DNA of 64,000 nt from Sunxiuqinia elliptica. Lineage in GTDB: Bacteria; Bacteroidota; Bacteroidia; Bacteroidales; Prolixibacteraceae. The position numbers and the translations under genes are program-made. The notes beneath the pieces were generated by a model. That model worked only from the letters and a program-made list of their open reading frames with translations, was not told where the DNA came from and searched no databases. Below, in pieces: positions 36,501 through 46,400 of this stretch. Every line of letters begins with the position of its first letter. Position 1 is the first letter of the stretch. The stretch covers positions 45,546 through 109,545 of the forward strand of contig NZ_FONW01000014.1 in NCBI RefSeq assembly GCF_900113005.1, written 5' to 3'.

Positions 36501-37636
36501 TCAGTTCCTAGCCATATTCTGCTTTTTGAATCTTCAAGCAAACTTAGAATTGCGTTGTCGCTAAGGCTATTGGGCGTGTTGGGCTGATGTTTGAAATGTT
36601 GAAACCGATTTCTTTTCATGTTAATTAGACGCAGCCCTTTGCCGATAGTACCAACCCAGTACAGTCCCTTATTATCGATGCAAATTGAAAAAACAGCTTT
36701 GGTATCCAGGTGCTCAAAGGCTCGAGCATGTTCGCTGTTATTAATTACAGTCTTTTGTATTGGATCAATAATTACAATGCCTCCGCCATCAATGCTTGCC
36801 AAAATGGTCCCGTCAGTGTTGGTTGTTAGCGAGAGGATGATGTTCATGTTGGAGTGCATCTCACTACCTTTCATATCAAAGCGTTCATACACTTGCCGGG
36901 ATTTATCAAAACGGTAAAGCCCCATGTTGTCCGTGGCGATCCAGATACTCCCATTACCATCATCCAGCAGACTGTTGACTTCCATCGCCGGAAAATTGAA
37001 ATTGGTAAAGGAATTGGTCTCAGGCGTAAACAAACTTATTCCGTTTCCATGGGTACCTACCCATAATTGCTTGTCGGGAGTTTCCGTTAGAGCCGAAATA
37101 AAGTTGATATATGGCAGGTGGCTATAATTTTGAGCAAAGCACTCGAAGGAATCAGTTGAGGGTTGGTAACAGTGAAGGCCACCTCCCATGGTGCCTACCC
37201 ACACTCGCTTTTGATGATCCATAAGCAAAGCGCCAATGTGATTGTTTTGTAGGGCATTGGTTTGTTTTGTGTTTGCCCAATAGCGCTTGAATCGTTCTGT
37301 ATCTTTATTGAATTTATTAAGACCAAATTTAGTGCCTATCCATAAGTGACCATGCTCATCTTCAATGAGTTTTGTTGTAAAATTACTGCTAAGGGTTTCT
37401 TCTTTTTCAGAGATACTGTAAAAGCTGATAATGTTATAACCATCATAGCGATTAAGTCCATAGTAGGTGCTAAACCACATATAACCCCGACTATCCTGAA
37501 GAATGCAGTTAACTGAATTATTACTTAATCCGTTTTCTGTATCTAGTCCACTAAATCCGGTATAGTTTTCGTTTGCATAGACTGAAAAACAACTAATAAG
37601 AGACAGAAGGCTTATAAGAAATTTTAGTCGAGGCAT
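33560..37636 (-). CDS. Hybrid two-component regulator (HTCS) of the SusCD locus
   Basis: One 1358-residue protein joins sensor kinase and response regulator. After a signal peptide (MPRLKFLISLLSLISCFSVYA) come two seven-bladed Reg_prop propellers (repeated GLNRYDG and IWIGT-type units, to about residue 690), a Y_Y_Y domain (YSYKLENASEEWSK, TYTFHVKAAN), a transmembrane helix near 800, and HisKA with the phospho-acceptor H in FFTNISHEFRTPL near 848. Then come HATPase motifs (NLLSNAFKYG, VADNGEGI, GTGIGLAL), a receiver with D in ITDLMMPEMDG near 1154, and a C-terminal AraC helix-turn-helix (EIADKTGFNSTSYFIRCF). It senses a periplasmic ligand and should control the divergent susC-like gene. The start at 37636 is chosen over 37645 for the signal peptide. 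Confidence 0.95.
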   Translation of the reverse strand: MPRLKFLISLLSLISCFSVYANENYTGFSGLDTENGLSNNSVNCILQDSRGYMWFSTYYGLNRYDGYNIISFYSISEKEETLSSNFTTKLIEDEHGHLWIGTKFGLNKFNKDTERFKRYWANTKQTNALQNNHIGALLMDHQKRVWVGTMGGGLHCYQPSTDSFECFAQNYSHLPYINFISALTETPDKQLWVGTHGNGISLFTPETNSFTNFNFPAMEVNSLLDDGNGSIWIATDNMGLYRFDKSRQVYERFDMKGSEMHSNMNIILSLTTNTDGTILASIDGGGIVIIDPIQKTVINNSEHARAFEHLDTKAVFSICIDNKGLYWVGTIGKGLRLINMKRNRFQHFKHQPNTPNSLSDNAILSLLEDSKSRIWLGTDGGGLHLFNPQTQNFKNYNQLTSNLKSDVIKRIYEDWDHQLWLGTYGSGLAWLNESKNELVAFTPNTPDNNKPLSISVWSITQQKENKLWIGTLGNGLYEFDTQTKTFTHLGTIFPKLSSVMNDYILSLFVDSKQNLWIGTSNGIYVWYHKQQKYIRYLFDDRNDSGVGKNAILCINESSDGNIWLGSNGGGVFNIDPITGTIENLTLNEGLAQEQVYDITETHPGILWFATHGGLSKYNTKRKRFQNYDSRDGLLGSTFNALLFNHKEDLMVGGVKGLNIFDPTVFKVNSHIPEITLSELYINNIPVKAGDPNSPLTKNIAETKSIVLSHKQNNIGLEFVAINYFRSEKNTYSYKLENASEEWSKASTDRLVKYNNLQPGTYTFHVKAANNDGIWSQSNPILQIKVLAPWWKRWYAYLTYFLLIGGSIYAYIRYTVLWMDMRRKLAFEKMESERIKELNQMRLQFFTNISHEFRTPLTLISGPLQTLKESLKLDPEEQQLFSIADKNTSLLLRLINQLMDFRKAETGSMNLNVSKGNIIAVIKTCAESFRYMAIERQMTYTISSQTDSLIVQFDADIIEKIVYNLLSNAFKYGKENGEVKINIRLSEANQENGSSLSIQVADNGEGIDSHHPEEVFKLYKRFESKHSNITGTGIGLALTKSLVELHGGNIGVESHKEQGTTFTVTIPISEIHEESPSIETSETLVDRDEFNTSYSQETSQPNTGQKRTILLVDDNPQVIQYLHSILHKNYQLSSANNGVQAFDLLMKRSFELVITDLMMPEMDGIELCERIKKELSTSHIPVIMLTAKSSLANRIEGLNTGADAYLPKPFNPDLLKAYINNLFQNRDKLKEIFTSNAIVLPSEVTSNSVDEQFIAKAIKIVRNNLDDIAFGVEEMSKEMGISRSSLSRKLKALTGQSPNHFVRTMRLKEAAARLISSNDHINEIADKTGFNSTSYFIRCFKKEYDMSPGQYKQAHRRWF

Positions 37637-37987
37637 AATAACCACATTTAGTTGTGGTGAAGATAATAAAAAAATGTTGGGGTTTATTTATGTATTACTA
37701 TTATAGCTTTTAAATTATGTTTATGTTATTCGGCATGTATGGCCTCTCGGTTGGTTTTTTTGTACTTGTATAAAATTTAGAGCTATTAGCTGCTATCGTA
37801 TATCCATTTTGAAAGGAGCTCGAAAGGAGAATCGAATTGGGTAAGCCAATAGCAATAAAGAGCTGTATACTTGATGCTCAATCTTGATTGCTTATGTCTC
37901 CATTTGGCTGTCACCAGTTCTTATAATTTTCAACGGTTGGATAGGGCCTATGCGAAGTATTAATATCCTTTTCATTAGGTACTTGAT

Positions 37988-38040
37988 TCAAAAGTTCAAT
38001 AATGCCTCAAAAGTTCAATACAGAGGTTAAAAGTTCAATT
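37988..38040 (+). promoter_or_regulatory. Three direct repeats, likely HTCS binding site
   Basis: AAAAGTTCAAT occurs three times, starting at 37990, 38009 and 38029, spacings of 19 and 20 bp or about two helical turns. The first two copies are identical over 14 bases (TCAAAAGTTCAATA) and the third differs at the ends (TTAAAAGTTCAATT). They lie in the 628-bp gap between the HTCS and the SusC-like gene. AraC-type regulators bind direct repeats at this kind of spacing. Confidence 0.65.
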
Positions 38041-38093
38041 TATATGTGCAAAGATGAAACTCAGGATAAGGGTATCCCGCTAGATTTACTCCC

Positions 38094-38231
38094 ATGAAAT
38101 TACTTACTAGTAGCAAGAATAAAACATCGAAAATAAGGCATACCGCCCATCGCTATTTTTTAATACGCGCTGTTTTTGTTGTGCTCTTAATTTTGATGTT
38201 AAGCTTGTTGCTATTGGTCTCATTTATTTAA
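38094..38231 (+). CDS. Possible 45-residue single-helix membrane protein
   Basis: A short frame reads a basic N-terminus (MKLLTSSKNKTSKIRHTAHR) followed by a hydrophobic helix (FVVLLILMLSLLLLVSFI). It ends 33 bp before the SusC-like start, after the direct repeats, so it could be co-transcribed. The arrangement looks like a genuine type II membrane microprotein, but a chance frame in an AT-rich leader cannot be excluded, and I know no family for it. Confidence 0.35.
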   Translation: MKLLTSSKNKTSKIRHTAHRYFLIRAVFVVLLILMLSLLLLVSFI

Positions 38232-38264
38232 TAACATGTAAACTAACTTCAAAAATTACTCTTT

Positions 38265-41200
38265 ATGAAAAAACAAATTAAATGGTTTCAGAGGGGATTT
38301 ATAGGTGTTGTATTGATCTTAATATCAATTAGTATGGCATTTGCACAGGATGTGACTATAAAAGGTACCGTAACTGGCGCTGAAGATGGAATGCCTATAC
38401 CCGGTGTTTCAGTGGTTGAAAAAGGTACGGTTAATGGAACTATTACCGATTTGCAAGGGATGTATACGCTTACCGCCCCTTCTGGGGCAATAGTCTCCTT
38501 CACTTTTGTGGGAATGAAGGCCCAGGAAGTTGTTTTAGGTACTCAGGCAATTGTTGATATACAAATGGCTCCTGATGCAGTGGATGTCGATGAAGTGGTT
38601 GTAACCGCTTTGGGAATTAAGCGTGAGGAAAAATCGCTTGGTTATGGGGTATCTAAGGTGGATAGTGAAGAAATTCAGTCTTCGGCTGGTAGCGATGTTT
38701 TAAGTTCGATGCAAGGAAAGGTTGCTGGTTTGGAACTTGGTTCTTCTCAAGGTGGTTTAGGTTCTTCAAATCGTGTGGTATTACGTGGGAATAGTTCCAT
38801 CTCGGGCAATAATCAACCATTATACGTTGTTGATGGTGTGCCCGTTAATAACTCCACTGTGGAAGTTACTACAGGTGTATGGGACCGAAAAGATTTTGGA
38901 TCAGGTTCAATGGACATTAATCCGGATGATATTGAAAATGTAACGGTCTTAAAAGGTCCTAATGCTGCGGCTCTTTACGGATCACGTGCTCAAAATGGTG
39001 CCATCATCATTACGACTAAATCTGGCAAAAGAGGTCAGGGGTTAGGAGTAGAACTCTCAAGTTCAAATATGTTTGATGTTGTTACCGATCAATTTTTGCC
39101 GAAACTTCAAAATAAATATGGACAGGGACATTATGTTGATAATGTGCCAACCTATTCTACAACAGCTACTGATAATAGTTGGGGGCTGGCTATGGCTGGT
39201 CAAAGTTTGCCTTCCTGGAGTGGTTTTGAGGAAAATTTGAATTATTCTCCTCAGCCGGATAATATCAAAGATTTCTTTGAAACAGGTTTTAAAACAACCA
39301 ATACCATTGCCTTGACAAAGGGAGGCGAAAACAGCTCATCTCGTTTTTCATATACTAATTTATACGGAGATGGTATCGTACCAGGAAATGTTCAACATAG
39401 ACATAACTTCAATATAAGAGCAGAATTCAAATTAGCTGATTGGTTAGGTGTCGACACAAAAGTTAACTATCTAAATCAAGAAATTGAAGGAGGTACTTGG
39501 TTAGGAGAAGGTAGTAGCAATGCAATTTTCGGGTTATTCTCTTTGCCGCGCAATACTGTTTTAAGAGAACTGAAAAAGTATAATTTTAATAATACGCCTA
39601 ATGATCCTTTTGTAGGGACACAAATGAACCCTTATTGGACAAGCCTTCATGATAACATGATTAATAAGAAAGATCGCTTAATTGGGTTTGCCAAATTAGA
39701 TTTTGATATTACTGATAACTTGTCTGGTTTTGTGAGGGTTGGGACTGATTATACCGACAATTCAGTTGAAGAGCGTTATAACTTAGGTCATAAACAGAAT
39801 AGCTCCGGTCAATGGATTCTAAACCAATACAAGCGTCGTGAGACTAATATTGATGGTTTGTTGAGTTACAGGAAACAATTCGGAGATCTTGATTTCGGCG
39901 CCAATCTTGGTGGAAATATCATGAAAAATAACAGCGAATCCACCTACAATAGAGGAGATGATGTTATTTCAAATGGTTTCTGGAATATTCAGAACTATTT
40001 GAATAAAAATGCAAGCTATAACATCTATGAAAAACAAGTGAATTCGGCTTATGCGACCTTGAATCTGGGGTTTCGCGACTACTTGTATTTAGATGCTTCT
40101 TTCAGAAATGATTGGAGCTCTACTTTGCCGCAAGAAAACTGGTCATATTTTTATCCAGCAGTGTCAGCAAGTATTTTGATTAACGAAATTGCAAAGCTAA
40201 CCCAGATTAACCTGTTAAAAGTTCGCCTAGGGTATGCCGAAGTCGGTAATGATTCAGATCCCTATCGTTTAGCAACTACTTTTGGTATAAATCCTCTTTT
40301 AAATCATAATGGAATTCCGTTGATGGATGTTGATGGAACTCCTGGAGTGCCTAACCTGAAACCTGAGCAAACTGCTTCATTTGAATTTGGGATGGAATTT
40401 AGAGCTTATAATAATCGACTCTTTGCCGATTTGAATTACTATTCTCAATCAACAGAAAACCAATTGTTCACAACTCGGGTTTCGGCTGCAACAGGCTATG
40501 TTAACAAATATCTTAATGGTGGAGAGGTTGTAAACAGAGGTTTCGAATTATCATTAGGAGGTGTTCCTGTGAAAACGGGATCATTTGAGTGGGAAACAAC
40601 TTTTACACTTGCCAAAAACAAAACGGAAATAAAAGAGTTAGCAGAAGGGATTGATACGCAAGTTCTGGCTGATCTTGGCAATATCGTAGGAGGCGTTCAA
40701 ATCATTGCCAAAAAAGGAAAGGATGGTTATGGCGTGATTATGGGTATGCCTGATAAAGTTGATGGAGAATACCAATTGGGAAATAATAATTTTCTTCCTG
40801 GCGAGAAGCGTGTTGAGTTGGGTAACTTTACGCCTGATGCCACATTCGGATGGTTGAATACATTCTCTTTTAAGCGCTTCAAATTGCGTACATTGATTGA
40901 TGGTAAAATCGGTGGCGATGTAATGAATGCGACCAAAGGAGAGCTTTCTGCTGCAGGTATTACTGAAAATACACTAGAGTATAGAGACACAGGAGTTGAG
41001 GTTTCTGGTGTTAATGCCGATGGAGAACAAGTTACTGTGGAAATGAATGCTCAGGATTATTGGGGTGGTCTTGCTAACTACGGAGCTCCTTGGATTGTTG
41101 ATGCCACAAACGTACGCTTACGAGAATTAAGTTTAGGCTATACCTTTAGAATGAATCCTGACTTTTTCATTAAGAACTTAAGCCTGAATTTTAATGCCTA

Positions 41201-41345
41201 TAATTTGTTCTTTATTTACCGTGATAAGGACGCCAAAGATATAGATCCGAACCAAACTTGGGGAACAGGTAACGCACAGGGATACAATTTGTATAATGTT
41301 CCGTCTACAACATCCTATGGATTTACGGTTAATGTTAAATTTTAA
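38265..41345 (+). CDS. SusC/RagA-family TonB-dependent outer-membrane transporter
   Basis: The 1026-residue transporter begins with a signal peptide (ISISMAFAQD). An N-terminal carboxypeptidase-regulatory-like domain (VTIKGTVTGAEDGMPIPGVSV) precedes a TonB-box-like VVVTALGIKREEKSLGYGVS and the plug (NSSISGNNQPLYVVDGVPV, LKGPNAAALYGSRAQNGAII). The barrel ends in TSYGFTVNVKF with a C-terminal phenylalanine. It imports a nutrient bound by the SusD-like partner encoded 116 bp downstream. No glycoside hydrolase, peptidase or sulfatase is nearby, so the substrate cannot be inferred. Regulation by the divergent HTCS is likely. Confidence 0.95.
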   Translation: MKKQIKWFQRGFIGVVLILISISMAFAQDVTIKGTVTGAEDGMPIPGVSVVEKGTVNGTITDLQGMYTLTAPSGAIVSFTFVGMKAQEVVLGTQAIVDIQMAPDAVDVDEVVVTALGIKREEKSLGYGVSKVDSEEIQSSAGSDVLSSMQGKVAGLELGSSQGGLGSSNRVVLRGNSSISGNNQPLYVVDGVPVNNSTVEVTTGVWDRKDFGSGSMDINPDDIENVTVLKGPNAAALYGSRAQNGAIIITTKSGKRGQGLGVELSSSNMFDVVTDQFLPKLQNKYGQGHYVDNVPTYSTTATDNSWGLAMAGQSLPSWSGFEENLNYSPQPDNIKDFFETGFKTTNTIALTKGGENSSSRFSYTNLYGDGIVPGNVQHRHNFNIRAEFKLADWLGVDTKVNYLNQEIEGGTWLGEGSSNAIFGLFSLPRNTVLRELKKYNFNNTPNDPFVGTQMNPYWTSLHDNMINKKDRLIGFAKLDFDITDNLSGFVRVGTDYTDNSVEERYNLGHKQNSSGQWILNQYKRRETNIDGLLSYRKQFGDLDFGANLGGNIMKNNSESTYNRGDDVISNGFWNIQNYLNKNASYNIYEKQVNSAYATLNLGFRDYLYLDASFRNDWSSTLPQENWSYFYPAVSASILINEIAKLTQINLLKVRLGYAEVGNDSDPYRLATTFGINPLLNHNGIPLMDVDGTPGVPNLKPEQTASFEFGMEFRAYNNRLFADLNYYSQSTENQLFTTRVSAATGYVNKYLNGGEVVNRGFELSLGGVPVKTGSFEWETTFTLAKNKTEIKELAEGIDTQVLADLGNIVGGVQIIAKKGKDGYGVIMGMPDKVDGEYQLGNNNFLPGEKRVELGNFTPDATFGWLNTFSFKRFKLRTLIDGKIGGDVMNATKGELSAAGITENTLEYRDTGVEVSGVNADGEQVTVEMNAQDYWGGLANYGAPWIVDATNVRLRELSLGYTFRMNPDFFIKNLSLNFNAYNLFFIYRDKDAKDIDPNQTWGTGNAQGYNLYNVPSTTSYGFTVNVKF

Positions 41346-41461
41346 TTGAAGTAAATATAGTCAGATGAAACATCTTTCAGGTTTCTTAAAAACCGGTATT
41401 AATAGAGATGGTAAAATTCTGAAAGCATTGAATATAGTAAACTAGAGTAAAATTTAAATGT

Positions 41462-43210
41462 ATGAAAATCTTAAATAAATATATTCAGATAGGTTTGATT
41501 GCTCTGCTAATTTTCAGTTGTACTTCTGATTTTGAGCAAATGAATATCAATCCAAATTCTCCTTCTGCTGAAAATCCAGCAACTGAGGCTGTTTTGGCAA
41601 GTTGTATGCGAAAAGCTTTTCATGAAGATCGTTTTGAATTTTGGAGAGGGGTTGTTCTGCATGCTGAGCGTTTTGCAGGTCACGTTGATGGTGGCTATGC
41701 CGGATGTTGGTGGGGGCCAGGTGACTCGTATAGTTACAATGAAGGCTGGACAGCAGCTGCATGGGACTCATATAACTCATCTTCTTTTACCAACGGTTAT
41801 GGAGGTGCTTTATTTGCGAATACACAAGTGTTGTTAGATTATTATGAAGCTAATCCTGATGCACCACATGCCAAGGAATTTACAGGAATATGCCATGTAT
41901 TACGATCATTTCAGTTTCTGAAAATAACCGACCTGTTTGGTGATATCCCGTATTCAGAGCATGGTGATATAAATATTCCGACACCAAAGTTTGATGGGCA
42001 GGAGGATATTTATAATGATATTGAGGCTAAATTAAAAATGGCTGTTGAGGATTACTTAAAGGATGATGTAACCATTAGTACCATGGGAGATTACGACCTT
42101 GTTTACAAAGGAAATATTTCAAAATGGAGAAAGTTCGCCAATTCATTGCGTTTGCGTATGGCTCTACGTCGTTCAAATGTTGATCCGGATGGAGCGAAAA
42201 TGATACTGTCCAGTATCGTAAGTTATCCACTGTTAGAAGGAAATAGTGACAATGTAATGGTTGCTCGGACGACTTCTTCTACTGACCTGCATAATCAGTA
42301 TTATGGATTCTTCAAAACATGGCCAGGAGCGATGCCTAATGGTTCTTATGCTTGGGATGAATATCTGGTAGAGTGGGCCCCTGGCCCTGGTGCTTTTATT
42401 CCTGCTCGAGAAATTATTGAGGTAATGAAGGGAAGTCCGCTTTATGCTGCCGAAGTAAGCAATGGCGGTTCGAATACTGAAGATATTAACGCACTTTCTG
42501 GAATTGAAGACCCACGTCTGGATAAGTTTTTTATGCGTCCTAAAGGGCACCCAGATTCAGAACATAAAGGGCGACCAGCTCGTGCTTCTTTCTTCTTAAA
42601 TGAAGAGGGAGTTATAACTAATCTACAAAACGATCCCGTAGAGGGCGATGTCCATAATTACTCGTGGATGCATCCGTCGATATGGTATGATGGTGGCTCT
42701 TGGAATCCGGTTAGCCTGGATTATGCTGAAGTTTGTTTGGCTTTGGCAGAAGCTGTCAATAGAGGTTTAGTGACCTATGGAAAATCTGCTGACGTTTTAT
42801 TGCAGGAGGGCTTAGAAGCTAGCTGTGAGCGTTGGAATGCTGAAGCTGGTAGTTTTCCTTCAGATGTGGTTGAAAAGTTTAATAATGCAAGTGTTGAAGA
42901 AAAGAATGCCATTATTGCTACCGAAAGATGGGTATCTTCATATACTGTCCCTCATCAGGCTTATGCTGTTTTGAGACGAACAGGTCACCCCGAGTTTGCG
43001 TATCTGGATAAGGATATGAAAATTACAGGGACTTGGATAAAGGCAGATGGATCATCTGAAACAAGAACCATTGAAAAATATGCCCAAGGAAGTACGAATT
43101 ATAAATTACCAGAACGTATGCGTGTTCCGGAGAGCGAGGTGGCTATTAATGAAAATGTACCAGAAGCAAATAAAAGTATGATGAATAAACTTTGGTGGTC
43201 AAAGCAATAG
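41462..43210 (+). CDS. SusD/RagB-family nutrient-binding lipoprotein
   Basis: The 582-residue lipoprotein has a lipobox (LIALLIFSC, Cys 20) followed by TSDFEQMNINPNSPSAENPA, characteristic of the SusD_2-like subgroup that often contains NPN-type turns. Tetratricopeptide-like helices recur (DIYNDIEAKLKMAVEDYL, WRKFANSLRLRMALR). It would sit on the outside of the outer membrane as the lid of the SusC-like channel. It is 116 bp after the SusC-like gene and ends the plus-strand operon. Confidence 0.93.
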   Translation: MKILNKYIQIGLIALLIFSCTSDFEQMNINPNSPSAENPATEAVLASCMRKAFHEDRFEFWRGVVLHAERFAGHVDGGYAGCWWGPGDSYSYNEGWTAAAWDSYNSSSFTNGYGGALFANTQVLLDYYEANPDAPHAKEFTGICHVLRSFQFLKITDLFGDIPYSEHGDINIPTPKFDGQEDIYNDIEAKLKMAVEDYLKDDVTISTMGDYDLVYKGNISKWRKFANSLRLRMALRRSNVDPDGAKMILSSIVSYPLLEGNSDNVMVARTTSSTDLHNQYYGFFKTWPGAMPNGSYAWDEYLVEWAPGPGAFIPAREIIEVMKGSPLYAAEVSNGGSNTEDINALSGIEDPRLDKFFMRPKGHPDSEHKGRPARASFFLNEEGVITNLQNDPVEGDVHNYSWMHPSIWYDGGSWNPVSLDYAEVCLALAEAVNRGLVTYGKSADVLLQEGLEASCERWNAEAGSFPSDVVEKFNNASVEEKNAIIATERWVSSYTVPHQAYAVLRRTGHPEFAYLDKDMKITGTWIKADGSSETRTIEKYAQGSTNYKLPERMRVPESEVAINENVPEANKSMMNKLWWSKQ

Positions 43211-43437
43211 CTAATTGGAGAGGCAGTACTAGTATAACCTTTATGGGAGTATTAGTTTAGTTTTCAAAATGGGTAAAAGTGGTTGAAGTTCAGTCTTTAG
43301 CCACTTTTCTATTTGTATAGTCTTTATCATTCTTTAGGATTCACTTGAAAGCATAGCAGTTATCACAGGATGGTACGAGAAATTATAGATAGAAAAAATT
43401 GGACATTTGAAGGGGTAAAAGGAGATTTTAAAAAAAC

Positions 43438-43467
43438 AAGAGGCTGTTATTGATCTAACAGCCTCTT
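43438..43467 (-). terminator. Terminator of the giant surface-protein gene
   Basis: AAGAGGCTGTTA and TAACAGCCTCTT are perfect 12-base arms around a six-base loop. On the minus strand a T-run follows, directly after the gene stop at 43482, so this ends the minus-strand operon. Confidence 0.9.
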
Positions 43468-43481
43468 GCTGTAATATCAAA

Positions 43482-46400
43482 TCAAATTTTAATCCATCGT
43501 TTACGGATCACTAGTTGATCCTGGTGAATTATTAGAATATAAACTCCAGGAGTGAGTTTGCTAACATTTAAGGTTTGATACTCTTTCAAGTTGAAGGACT
43601 TGGAGATGACCTTTTCTCCCTTGAGAGAATACACTGCAAGCTGTGCTTCCCCGTAGATGGGATTAGCAAACGTTAAGCGGAGAAAATCGCTGCATGGATT
43701 AGGCGCAAGGGTGAACTGAACAGATAGTTCCGGATCAATTCCTACGCTAGGATCTTCTTCAAGCTGTATGGTAATAATTGCGTCGGTATGAGCTTGACCG
43801 TCATCGGCCCTTACTGTTAATTCAAAAACCGGATGATCTTCAAGATCCAGGGCGTCGGAATTATTTACCAAGAGTTGATTTGCTTCAGCTTTAAAAGCCT
43901 CGTTATCATTTCCTTCCAGAATGGAGAAGGTGATCGTGTCGTTGTCCGGATCTTCTGCTTGTAATTCCAGAACCAAGGTCTCTGCAGGACTGTTTTCAAG
44001 AAGAGATACGGTTTGATTTTCAAAGACTGGAGCTTGGTTGACAGAAGGAAGTACCTCTAATTGGATGGTAACCTCAGGAGCAGGATGGTAGTTATTATTT
44101 CCTGTTTGGTTGGCTTTAATGTTGACCACTCCTGGAGTTACTAGATTCAAGGTATTCTTATCGATTGTTGCCACTTCTTCATCAGAACTTGAAAATATCA
44201 CCGAAAGGCCAGAGGTGCTTGAAGCTACCAGTGCAACAGAACCTTCATCAATGGTAATACTACCAGGCAATGAGAAGTCGATGGACTGCGATGCTTTGTT
44301 GACTGAAAGCGTTCGGACTACATTGGTGGCTGAGTTATAAGTGGCATTTCCTGACTGCGAAGCGGTAATGGTTGTAGAACCTGCTCCTAAGATGGTTACC
44401 GTGTTGCCAGCTATGGTCGCTACACTCGTGTTGGAGCTGGAGTAGCTTACTGGTAAGCCAGAACTGGCTGTTGCGGTCAAGTTGAAATCAGCATCCCCGT
44501 ATGTTCGATCTGTAAGCTGACTAAACGTAATGTTTTGGGATTTCTTAAGTGTTGTAAATGATACCTGTGTTCCATATACGGTACCTGCACTGTTTGTGGC
44601 AAAGGCTCTTACGTAGTATGTTGTATTAGGATTAAGTGAAGTTAAACTGGCACTAAAGGCACCTGTTGTAGAAGCTGCACCCTTATCCTCCTTATTGTCA
44701 GCAGTTGTAGGATTCTCCGAAGAACTCCAGCATACACCATGAGCAGTAGGATTCGGAACCCCAAGTCCGGAGATATTTCCATTAGCGGTGGCCGTTGTTG
44801 ATGTAATGCTGGTTACCGCTTGTGTTGTAATGGTTGGTAAAACATCATCATCGGTGGTCGTTACATTCACTGTTTGATTGGCTACTCCGTCGAAATCATC
44901 ATCACTTCCAGTGGTATCTATACTTATCGTTATGAGATTAATTTGATCCCCATCATCCAGATCATCGTCCATCCCTGTGACGGTAACGGTTTGCGGAGTA
45001 TCCCAATTGGCGGAAGTGAAGGTCAGACTGGTTTTGTCTACGGTAGCCTCTCTTGTTTCCCCGCTGGTAACGTTGAGCACCACATCAGAAACGGGTTGTG
45101 CCTTCAGAACCACGGAGAAGGAATCGGTTGTACCAGATTCGGCTACAGATGTGTTTCCTTCGGATTCCGCAATGGTAAATCCTGCCACATCATCATCGGT
45201 TATTGTAGCAGTATGAGTACTTTCTCCACTAATTAAAGCATTGATTGGTGTGCCCATATTAACAATTACAGTTTCATTTCCTTCAACTATGTCATCTGAA
45301 GCTATTGTAATAATGATATCTGCAAATGCTGAACCAGATAATATCGTTAGAGGACTTGGTGTAATAGAATAATCTGTTCCACCGCCAGTAGCAGTACTAT
45401 TGGAATTTATAGTAAAAGGTACACTTATGTCTCTACCACTTATTTCAGAGATTTGTGCTGTAATAGTAAGACTTCCCGATTCATTTGAACTTGATTGCGA
45501 AGCTGAGGTAAAAGCAACAGTTGGAGAAACATCGTCATCATCAATTGTATAAGTATGAACATTATTTGTTCCTAAGGTTGCATTTACAGGATTCGACAAT
45601 GTAACAATAACTGTTTCGTCATTCTCATCTAAAAGGTCGTTTATAATACTTGCTATTGTGATATTATCGGATACTGACCCTGCACTTATTGTTAATGTTC
45701 CGTTTGCAAGAGTATAATCAGTCCCATCACCAGTTGCTGTTCCTGTTACTGCGTAGTCAACTGAAACATTCAATCCACTTACTGCTGAAAGATCGACTTG
45801 TAAATCTTTACTACTTACTGATTCTGCTCCACTAGAACTTGTTGCAATAAATTCAATAGTCGGAGCTACATCATCATCAAGTATTGTATAAGTGTGAACT
45901 GTATTTGTTCCTAGGGTTGCATTTACAGGATTTGACAATGTAACAATGACTGTTTCGTCATTCTCATCTAAAAGGTCGTTTATAATACTTGCTATTGTGA
46001 TATTATCGGATACTGACCCTGCACTTATTGTTAATGTTCCGTTTGCAAGAGTATAATCAGTCCCACCACCAGTTGCTGTTCCTGTTACTGCGTAGTCAAC
46101 TGAAACATTCAATCCACTTACTGCTGAAAGATCGACTTGTAAATCTTTACTACTTACTGATTCTGCTCCACTAGAACTTGTTGCAATAAATTCAATAGTA
46201 GGAGCTACATCATCATCAAGTATTGTCGCAGTAACTTGTTGCGTCCCCGATTCGGAACCATTTATAACTGTTGATATATCAATTATCACGGTCTCGTCAT
46301 CTTCATCTAAATCATCACTAACAGAAGAAAGTTGTATTGAGTTAGATGTATTACCCGCTAATATTACTATTGATGATGCCGGTAAAGTATAATCGGTACC

